A stretch of 64,000 nt of DNA from Clostridiales bacterium Firm_14 (GTDB lineage Bacteria; Bacillota; Clostridia; Saccharofermentanales; Saccharofermentanaceae), in contig LVAT01000006.1 in the NCBI GenBank assembly GCA_001604135.1, forward strand, positions 1-64,000, written 5' to 3'. Under the pieces are notes generated by a model, which was not told the origin of the DNA, searched no databases, and was given only the letters and a program-made list of their open reading frames with translations. Shown piece after piece: positions 27,316 through 34,157 of this stretch. Numbering within the stretch: position 1 is the stretch's first letter; the number at the start of each line of letters is the position of its first letter. The position numbers were made by a program, and so were the translations under genes.

Positions 27316-27924
27316 TTATTTTCGCTGAGGGAAAAACCTCTTGATGATGAGCATATTTACGACCCAGTCCCAGGCTAACTGTACCAACTTAACAGCCAGG
27401 AAAATAAGGCTGGGGATCAAGATAAATGCCAGGGCGAAAAGCAATACCGTTCCTACAACGTGGACGCCGCCGGCGAGTACGCCTACGACCGTTGAGAAAG
27501 AGCCTGCCGTTGCCGCGAATTTCTCTGTATATTTCTCAAGCGTGAGATTGAGATAACTGATAAGGTAGTCCTGCAGGTCGTCAACTCTTACGCTCAGTCT
27601 GGGAAGGAGCAGGCTTACTGTATAGCTGATGATCAGATAAGACTTAAAGATCTTCACCAATATAATCATTATCTTGCCCCACCAGGGCATTCGGTAATAC
27701 CTGAAGCAGATCAAAGGATTTGCAAGAAAGAGCAGTACGAAAACGGCAATGTGGATAGGTCCTATAGTGCCGAATCCCAAAAGTCCTCTCTCAAGAATGT
27801 AGATGTAGAGGATTATCGCATCAACAAAAAGCCCATACAGAATGAACAAACCGAAATGCTTACGGTTCTCATAATCCGTATCACTCCATAATCTACCAAG
27901 TAACAATCCTTCCAGATAATCCAA
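27316..27924 (-). CDS. Integral membrane protein of unknown function
   Basis: 202 residues with about four hydrophobic segments (roughly 25-45, 52-70, 80-105 and 145-185). The long segment near the C terminus is rich in Gly/Val/Leu, and the tail ends in basic residues. No family recognised. It is 19 bases upstream of the kinase gene and first in the kinase-metA-nnrD-alr run. A small hairpin (CCCGA 27952-27956 with TCGGG 27966-27970) lies in its upstream region. Confidence 0.65.
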   Translation of the reverse strand: MDYLEGLLLGRLWSDTDYENRKHFGLFILYGLFVDAIILYIYILERGLLGFGTIGPIHIAVFVLLFLANPLICFRYYRMPWWGKIMIILVKIFKSYLIISYTVSLLLPRLSVRVDDLQDYLISYLNLTLEKYTEKFAATAGSFSTVVGVLAGGVHVVGTVLLFALAFILIPSLIFLAVKLVQLAWDWVVNMLIIKRFFPQRK

Positions 27925-28025
27925 AACAAAGACTCCTTCGTTCTACGCATTCCCGAATCCGAGACTCGGGCAATCTAATGAATTTTATCACATCTGAGCA
28001 AATGCGACTATATAAATAATAAAAA

Positions 28026-28042
28026 GCAGGCCCCATGCCTGC
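28026..28042 (-). terminator. Terminator after the beta-propeller / unknown gene pair
   Basis: GCAGGC (28026-28031) pairs with GCCTGC (28037-28042) around a 5-base loop; on the minus strand it is followed by TTTTTATTATT. It ends the 30389 to 28074 unit. Confidence 0.85.
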
Positions 28043-28073
28043 CCTCCAAACGTCGAAATACACCTAATTTGCT

Positions 28074-28484
28074 TTATCTTAACAGGAAGCTGCAGCCTGT
28101 CGTCTGCTCGATCAAGGTCTTAAGATTTTTCCACTTCTTCGGGAAATGCTGCTCAGCGCCCGCTGTCATCTTAGTCTTGTCATTGAATTCGACCTTGATG
28201 CTCCATTCACCCGGGACCACGGTCTTATCGCCGAACTCGTCTGTCATTCCCATCTCATAGCCCTTCATCCACTCGAGCATGCCTGATTCGGGAAGTTTCT
28301 CCTTGATGAGAGCCATTTTGTCGTCACTAATGGATCTGGTGAAATTATTATTCCACATGTAATTGTCGCGCCAGGAGATCACTTTGCGTCCAAAATCATA
28401 CTTCACCGCATAACCCTCGTTTGCAAAGGTCCTTATCTCGACCTCTAAAACCGCTATGGATCCGTATGCTTTTGTGTAGTCCAT
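28074..28484 (-). CDS. Hypothetical protein
   Basis: 136-residue soluble protein without signal peptide or hydrophobic helix. It is rich in Lys, Met and aromatic residues, with a WRDNYMWNNNF stretch near residues 38-48 and two Trp residues in the C-terminal half. No family recognised. AAGGAG five to six bases before the ATG supports translation, and it is only 9 bases behind the beta-propeller gene, so the two are probably cotranscribed and end at the same terminator. Confidence 0.6.
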   Translation of the reverse strand: MDYTKAYGSIAVLEVEIRTFANEGYAVKYDFGRKVISWRDNYMWNNNFTRSISDDKMALIKEKLPESGMLEWMKGYEMGMTDEFGDKTVVPGEWSIKVEFNDKTKMTAGAEQHFPKKWKNLKTLIEQTTGCSFLLR

Positions 28485-28493
28485 TATTGCTCC

Positions 28494-30389
28494 TTACTCA
28501 ACCGCAATTCCGAAAACGCTTCCGGACGTTGTTCCTACGACAAGCATACCTTCATAAATGATCGGTGAAGCTTCGATACTTACGCCTGAAGAAGTCTGAT
28601 CCTGCTTGCCCAGATTCTTCTTGGTCTGTATGTATGTAATTCTCTTACCGTCTTCTGCGTTGATCATGTGGATCTGTCCGATCGAGTCGCAGATGATGAT
28701 GTATGCGTGCCCCTCCTGATCGTAGAAATCAACAGGTGAGCTGTACGAATAGATGTTCATATTATATTCCCAAACCTTGACACCTAAATCCTTGTCATAT
28801 GCAACAAGTTTATTGCCGCTTGCAAGGCCGCTTGTCATACTAAAGGAGAATATTACGAGATTTGAGATCTTTCCTTTGCCGATAATGGGGTTGCCGAAGC
28901 ATCCGCCGCTCTGGTCGTTATCGGAAGATTCGCCGTTGAATGTATGGCAAGGCTCGGAATTCTGCCAGCCGCCGTCCTGTTGGCTGATGCCGCCGGTAAG
29001 GCCGTTGACCTTGTAGATATAAGCTGCACCGCTTTGTTCGCCTGTGCCGCTCTGGTTATCGACTTCCGTGCCTATATAGATATACGGGATTCCGTTCTCT
29101 TCGTTTATTACGGGTGTAACGTCGGAATCATCTCCCAATACTCTTGTCCATACCATCTTAAAAGTATTGAGATCGAGGCAGCAGAGATTCTGTGTATTGT
29201 CCACGAAGTATCCGTAGTTGCCGTATACCGCAATGGAACTCTCCACACCCATCTTCGCGCTTACGTTGTCATTGAACATGTACTTATAACCCGTAACTAC
29301 AGGCGACATTGAGACCGTTCCGGCAGCTGCGTTGTAATTCGTGTTAAGGTCAAATGTATAGATGTAACCGTTCTCGCAGGGCCAGATAAGAGTATCCGTA
29401 GCGCCGTCGATAATAGGTGATGAGTCGAAAGCATTCCAGTTGGATCTGTAAGCGCCGTCATCAGAACCGTCATACATGTAGAGCAATGAACCGTCGAGGA
29501 GCGAATATACGTAAAGACCGAAATTCGTTCCGCCGTTGTTATCCGTCTGTCCGACATAAATGATGGGATAGCCTCTCGGATCGAGGGAAGGCGTTCCCTT
29601 GATGGACGCGCCGACATTGATCGGCTCTCTTGTCTTCTCACCGTTTAAGATGTTAAAGAAATATATCTTGCCGTCCAAAGCTGCGATTATGACTTCCCTT
29701 AATACCTGCTGGTTCTTGGCGGTATCGTTGAGATTCATGTGTGCGCGTACTTCCAAAGGCCACTCAGCAACCAGGGGCTGGCCCGTCCACCTTACGCCGG
29801 ACCATTCGAAGTTCTGGGTAGAAGCAAGCTTTTTGCCGATACCGCTGAACTCCCATCTCTGTGTCAGCGCGCCTCTGTAGATATTCGTATAACCGAAGGA
29901 TGCGCAGTTTCTGAAGTTATTGCCTCTGTATGTGAATATGCCGGGGATGGAACCGTAGAAAACAGGGTCAGGCATATAGATGGGCTTCTCTCTTACAAAG
30001 TCGCCTTCCACGAACTGTCTGTTTCTCATTACTGTCTGGCTGATGCCTCTTGCAGCAGGATCAGCTCCCTTATCTATTGCAAGCTCGGCGTTGATCCTTA
30101 CGGCTGCGAGACCCGGATAAAGGATCGGGTTCTGGTAAGGTTCGATCGGAGGAATCGGCGTAGGGGTTGGAGATGCGATCGATATGTAACCGGACTGGTC
30201 AGAGGTATCGATGTTGGCGAGAGTCTCCTTGGTAGTGATCTTCTTAAAGTAGACAGCGGCAAGAACGCCGGTCAGGCATACAAAGAGAAGAGTGATCACG
30301 ACTACCAGAGTCATGGTGCCTTCATTAGGGTCTCTCGACGGTCTGTAATAACTATTATCAGGCTCGATGTATTGGTCACCGCGCTTCAT
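28494..30389 (-). CDS. Membrane-anchored PQQ-type beta-propeller protein
   Basis: A cytosolic N terminus of about 25 residues is followed by one transmembrane helix (about 27-50, TLVVVITLLFVCLTGVLAAV), a Pro/Thr linker (SPTPTPIPPIEP) and about 530 extracellular residues. The latter contain repeated strands of the PQQ-enzyme/YxWD type, such as IIAALDGKIYFFNI, IWPCENGYIYTFDL, LCCLDLNTFKMVW and LVAYDKDLGVKVWEYN, predicting a beta-propeller. No catalytic residues recognised; a scaffold or binding role is likely. The start at 30389 is preceded by GAGGGG. It has a good promoter at 30431-30459. Confidence 0.75.
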   Translation of the reverse strand: MKRGDQYIEPDNSYYRPSRDPNEGTMTLVVVITLLFVCLTGVLAAVYFKKITTKETLANIDTSDQSGYISIASPTPTPIPPIEPYQNPILYPGLAAVRINAELAIDKGADPAARGISQTVMRNRQFVEGDFVREKPIYMPDPVFYGSIPGIFTYRGNNFRNCASFGYTNIYRGALTQRWEFSGIGKKLASTQNFEWSGVRWTGQPLVAEWPLEVRAHMNLNDTAKNQQVLREVIIAALDGKIYFFNILNGEKTREPINVGASIKGTPSLDPRGYPIIYVGQTDNNGGTNFGLYVYSLLDGSLLYMYDGSDDGAYRSNWNAFDSSPIIDGATDTLIWPCENGYIYTFDLNTNYNAAAGTVSMSPVVTGYKYMFNDNVSAKMGVESSIAVYGNYGYFVDNTQNLCCLDLNTFKMVWTRVLGDDSDVTPVINEENGIPYIYIGTEVDNQSGTGEQSGAAYIYKVNGLTGGISQQDGGWQNSEPCHTFNGESSDNDQSGGCFGNPIIGKGKISNLVIFSFSMTSGLASGNKLVAYDKDLGVKVWEYNMNIYSYSSPVDFYDQEGHAYIIICDSIGQIHMINAEDGKRITYIQTKKNLGKQDQTSSGVSIEASPIIYEGMLVVGTTSGSVFGIAVE

Positions 30390-30430
30390 AATACCCCTCA
30401 CATTGTTCCTTTCTGAAAGAGTTAACGCCT

Positions 30431-30467
30431 ATTGTAACACGGCTGTAATTTATTCTCAAACTTTGAG
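30431..30467 (-). promoter_or_regulatory. Promoter with overlapping palindrome ahead of the beta-propeller gene
   Basis: Minus-strand TTGAGA (30454-30459) and TACAAT (30431-30436) with an ideal 17-base spacer. The 13-base perfect palindrome CTCAAACTTTGAG at 30455-30467 covers the -35 box, as an operator would. Confidence 0.6.
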
Positions 30468-30518
30468 CGTCAAACAACCGCTGAACGCTTTATAAAATAA
30501 GGACTTTTTGACATTTCG

Positions 30519-31376
30519 TCACAGGCTGTTTGCGAATTCCGCTATCTTATCAAGGCGGTGTCTCATGCCGGATTTTCCTATAGGCGGGTCCATCATCGCA
30601 CCGAGTTCAGCGAGCGATGCGCCGGGGTTTTCCATATGCGCTTTTGCAGCTTCTCGGAGCTCCGGAGCGAGCTTGTTTGCGAGCCCTGATGCCATGACTT
30701 TGGCGATCAACTCGTTTCTCTGGGCCGCTGCCTCAGCCTGCCTTTTGGAGTTGCCCTCATCACAGTTTACGGTCCTTGTGACCTTACTGTTTACGTCCTT
30801 CTGCGCGCGGACATTCTCGAATTCCATCATTGCAGAAGGACTTCCGATATAACTTAAGAAGTCGGAAACATCGTCCCCGTTTTTAAAATACAGACTGTAG
30901 GAATCTTTTCTCTGAGCCCTTACATGTTTTATCGAAAGGACATCCAGCGCTGCCGATATGAGCGTCGCATTCTCAGCTTCCTTCACCACGAATTCAATGC
31001 GGTAGCCGTTTTTAGGATCTGAACAGTATCCGCATCCCCAGAAGGCGCCTCTTAAGAATCTTCTCGCGTCCTCTACCGTCAGCGTGCCGCCCGCAAATCC
31101 CGACAAAAGCTCTTCGCAGCGCTCCCAGAGATTAGATGAATATATATTTTTTAAAATAATCTTCCCTTTTGAATATGAGCATTCGATGTTCTCGGCCTCG
31201 AAAAGCCTGACTGTCAGTTCCGCGAGCCTTTCAGGTATCCTTATGACCTTGGCTGACCCCCTGACGCTGCTCTGGCTTAAGAACAGGCCGCATAACGCAG
31301 TCTGCCTCTGGACTGGCTTTTTAACGGCATTTGTCGCCGTCTCGAGCTTTACTTTGACAGAAAAACTGTCGTCCAT
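30519..31376 (-). CDS. whiA: DNA-binding protein WhiA
   Basis: Regulator with an N-terminal degenerate LAGLIDADG homing-endonuclease-like region and a C-terminal helix-turn-helix (ASLAELGAMMDPPIGKSGMRHRLDKI). In other Gram-positive bacteria it affects cell division and, in actinomycetes, sporulation; the role here is not known. FLRGAFWGCGYCSDP and the HTH are typical. At 285 residues it is slightly short for the family. Its start overlaps the rapZ stop by one base. The yvcK gene usually found between rapZ and whiA is absent. Confidence 0.92.
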   Translation of the reverse strand: MDDSFSVKVKLETATNAVKKPVQRQTALCGLFLSQSSVRGSAKVIRIPERLAELTVRLFEAENIECSYSKGKIILKNIYSSNLWERCEELLSGFAGGTLTVEDARRFLRGAFWGCGYCSDPKNGYRIEFVVKEAENATLISAALDVLSIKHVRAQRKDSYSLYFKNGDDVSDFLSYIGSPSAMMEFENVRAQKDVNSKVTRTVNCDEGNSKRQAEAAAQRNELIAKVMASGLANKLAPELREAAKAHMENPGASLAELGAMMDPPIGKSGMRHRLDKIAEFANSL

Positions 31377-32281
31377 CAGTCTTCTTCCGCCTTCTTGGTA
31401 TATCTGTGAGGTTCCTTATCGATATCCCTGTGGGAGATTATGCATTTGATGCCACGCTCGCCCAGCATTTTCGAGATCGTCTCAGTGCAGTAAACGGATC
31501 TGTGTCTTCCGCCTGTGCATCCGATGCCGATATGGACGCTGCCCTTTCCCTCTTTCTCATAGAAAGGAATTACGAATCTTAAGAGCTCAGATGTCATATA
31601 GTTGAATTCAGCCGTCTCGGGAAAGCCTTCCAGATAAGTTGCGACCGCTTCATCTTTACCCGTAAGGTTCCTCATCTGCGGGAAATAGAACGGGTTAGGA
31701 AGGAATCTTACGTCGAACACATAATCGCAGTCTACCGGAAGTCCGTACTTAAATCCGAATGATTCTACGACAACGAGAATGCTCTGGCTGTCTGCGCTCT
31801 TTATGATCTCTCCGATCGCATTGCAGAGTTCGGAGTCTGTCATGAATGAAGTATCTACTACGACAGTCGCTATCTCTCTAATGTCTTCAAGCATCTTGCG
31901 CTCTTCGGCAAGTGCCTCGGTAAGGGAACCCTTCTTTGTTGCAAGAGGGTGCTTTCTTCTTGTCTGCTGATATCTGCTGATAAGGACCTGGTCTGATGCC
32001 TCAAGGAAAATGACCTTATAAGGGCATCCCACCTCTTCATCGATGAGGGCCAATGCCTCGTCAAAGCCGTCCAGATATTCCTGGGATCTTATGTCAACGA
32101 CAAAAGCGAGCTTCGGCGTCGAGAAACCCTCGCCGTTCCTGCCTCTGAAGAAGCTCTTTACAAGGTCCGGCAAAACATAGGGCGGGACATTGTCCATGCA
32201 GAAATATCCGCAGTCTTCCAAATACCTGACAGCGGCACTCTTTCCTGCACCGCTCATTCCAGTCAGAAATAACAGTTCCAT
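31376..32281 (-). CDS. rapZ: RapZ/YvcJ-family nucleotide-binding protein
   Basis: P-loop protein with Walker A GMSGAGKSAA (residues 8-17) and the C-terminal RapZ signature GIGCTGGRHRSVY, which binds small-molecule or RNA ligands in studied members. In E. coli it guides decay of a small RNA controlling glucosamine-6-phosphate synthesis; in Bacillus the ortholog YvcJ has a less clear role. At 301 residues it has normal length. It follows murB by 2 bases and overlaps whiA. Confidence 0.95.
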   Translation of the reverse strand: MELLFLTGMSGAGKSAAVRYLEDCGYFCMDNVPPYVLPDLVKSFFRGRNGEGFSTPKLAFVVDIRSQEYLDGFDEALALIDEEVGCPYKVIFLEASDQVLISRYQQTRRKHPLATKKGSLTEALAEERKMLEDIREIATVVVDTSFMTDSELCNAIGEIIKSADSQSILVVVESFGFKYGLPVDCDYVFDVRFLPNPFYFPQMRNLTGKDEAVATYLEGFPETAEFNYMTSELLRFVIPFYEKEGKGSVHIGIGCTGGRHRSVYCTETISKMLGERGIKCIISHRDIDKEPHRYTKKAEED

Positions 32282-32283
32282 CT

Positions 32284-33201
32284 TTAGCCTCCGAAGTTAC
32301 CTACCAGTCTCACTTCTTTTTCAAGTCTGACACCTGAATTCTCGAATACTTTTTCCACCACATAATCTATAAGTCTCATGACATCGGAGGCGCTGGCTGT
32401 GCCTCCGTTATTAACAACAAATCCCGCATGCTTCGGAGATACCTGCGCGCCTGAATCATCAAGGGCAAATCCCTTAAGGCCGGCATCTTCAATCAGCTTT
32501 GCGGCAAAATAACCTTCGGGTCTCTTGAACGTGGAGCCTGCAGAAGGAACATCCAGAGGCTGGCTGGCGGTCCTCCTCTTGCGGAGATCGTCTACAAGCG
32601 CCGTTATCTCTTCCTTGCTGCCCTTAGGAAGAACGGCCTCAAAGCCTAATATGACTGCAGTCTTTCCTTCGCGGGCTAGCTTTTCAAAAAGGCTGGTCCT
32701 GTAACCGAAATTGCATTCGCTGCCATCGATAATTCTGACAGCTTCTCCATCCCAATATGTGACTTTCGTAACGAAATCTTTAGTCTCTCCGCCGTACGCG
32801 CCGGCATTCATGAAAACAGCGCCGCCGCATGAACCGGGGATGCCGCATGCGAACTCGGCTCCAGTAAGCGATAATTCCGTGCAGTAATTTCCGAATCTGG
32901 CAAATGGCAGGCCTGCACCGCAGGTTATCCTTACCCTGCCGTCTTCAAGCTGTTCAGAAGTAATCCCGCTCATGTTCTTGCCGATCCTTATTACAAGGCC
33001 GTCAAAACCTTCGTCGGAGATAAGGCAGTTGGAACCGTTGCCCAGGACGAATACGTCCCAGTTCATTTCTCCTGCCAGTCTGAATAATCTTGCGACTTCA
33101 TCACCTGTCGCCGGCTCAGCGAAAAACTTTGCCGGGCCGCCGCATCTGAATGTTGAATATCCCGCAAGCGGGACGTTTTCCAATATGTCGATATCAGCCA
33201 T
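32284..33201 (-). CDS. murB: UDP-N-acetylenolpyruvoylglucosamine reductase
   Basis: FAD enzyme making UDP-MurNAc for peptidoglycan. FAD-binding stretches FVLGNGSNCLISDEG and CGIPGSCGGAVFMNAGAYGGE are present. The catalytic Ser is probably in SAGSTFKRPEG, which with the short C-terminal part marks a type II MurB. The start at ATG 33201 gives 305 residues; an earlier in-frame start would run 93 bases into hprK. It overlaps the hprK stop by 8 bases. Confidence 0.95.
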   Translation of the reverse strand: MADIDILENVPLAGYSTFRCGGPAKFFAEPATGDEVARLFRLAGEMNWDVFVLGNGSNCLISDEGFDGLVIRIGKNMSGITSEQLEDGRVRITCGAGLPFARFGNYCTELSLTGAEFACGIPGSCGGAVFMNAGAYGGETKDFVTKVTYWDGEAVRIIDGSECNFGYRTSLFEKLAREGKTAVILGFEAVLPKGSKEEITALVDDLRKRRTASQPLDVPSAGSTFKRPEGYFAAKLIEDAGLKGFALDDSGAQVSPKHAGFVVNNGGTASASDVMRLIDYVVEKVFENSGVRLEKEVRLVGNFGG

Positions 33202-34126
33202 CCAAAGACTTTCCGGGGAATACTCTGGATACGAGATCCTGAGCAGCGTTATAACCCATCTTCTTGACTCTGTAGTTGATCGCAGCAGCCTCAACGATGA
33301 TCGCGAGGTTACGTCCGGGTCCTACGGGGATGGTGACTGAAGGAACCTTGATGCCGAGGATGTCCGTGGTCTCCTCCGTAAGGCCTAATCTGTCGTATGT
33401 CTTCTTCTCATCCCAGAGTTCCAGATTGATAACGAAATCGATGTTCTCCTGCTGCTTAACGGCAGATACACCGTAAAGTTCCTTAACGTCTAAGATACCG
33501 ATGCCGCGGATCTCGATAAGATGCTTGATAACGTCGGGAGCTCTTCCCAGAAGCGTTGTCTCAGACACTTTGCGGATCTCGATCTGGTCGTCGGCAATGA
33601 GTCTGTGACCTCTCTTTACGATCTCGAGAGCAGTCTCTGATTTACCTACGCCGGACTCACCTAAGATGAGGATACCTTCACCGTTTACCTCGACGAGAAC
33701 GCCGTGCATCGAAACACGCGGAGCAAGCTCCATCTTAAGGTATTTGACGAGCTCTGACGAGAAATCAGATGTGGCCTGTGATGTCCTTAATACCGGAGTC
33801 TGATACTTTCTTGCAGCATCTAAGATCTCCTTGTGGACCTTGTGGTCACGGGTAACGATAAGAGCAGGAATGTTCTTTTCGAACAGCGCGGAAACAGACT
33901 TGGCCCTCTCTTCGGGAGAGAGGTTGTCCAAGTATGCATGCTCCATGTTACCGATCATCTGGATTCTGTCAGGACCAAAATGATCGTAGTATCCGGCGAG
34001 CTGCAGGCCGGGTCTGGTGACGTCGGCTACGCAGATCCTTCTGGATTCAATATCGCCTGAATCGTAAACGACCTCTAAGTTATAGGCTTTTACGATCTCT
34101 GATAAAAAGACGCTCGAGAAAGGCAT
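33194..34126 (-). CDS. hprK: HPr kinase/phosphorylase
   Basis: Bifunctional sensor that phosphorylates or dephosphorylates HPr on Ser46 and so sets carbon catabolite repression in Gram-positive bacteria. Walker A GESGVGKSETALE is near residues 154-166, and the family signature IRGIGILDVKELYG follows. At 310 residues it has normal length. It lies 31 bases behind the cellodextrin phosphorylase gene and overlaps murB, so a cellodextrin-driven transcript may include hprK; that is inference. Confidence 0.96.
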   Translation of the reverse strand: MPFSSVFLSEIVKAYNLEVVYDSGDIESRRICVADVTRPGLQLAGYYDHFGPDRIQMIGNMEHAYLDNLSPEERAKSVSALFEKNIPALIVTRDHKVHKEILDAARKYQTPVLRTSQATSDFSSELVKYLKMELAPRVSMHGVLVEVNGEGILILGESGVGKSETALEIVKRGHRLIADDQIEIRKVSETTLLGRAPDVIKHLIEIRGIGILDVKELYGVSAVKQQENIDFVINLELWDEKKTYDRLGLTEETTDILGIKVPSVTIPVGPGRNLAIIVEAAAINYRVKKMGYNAAQDLVSRVFPGKSLDG

Positions 34127-34157
34127 TTCCCCATTACCTCCGGTTAATATCCTGTGA

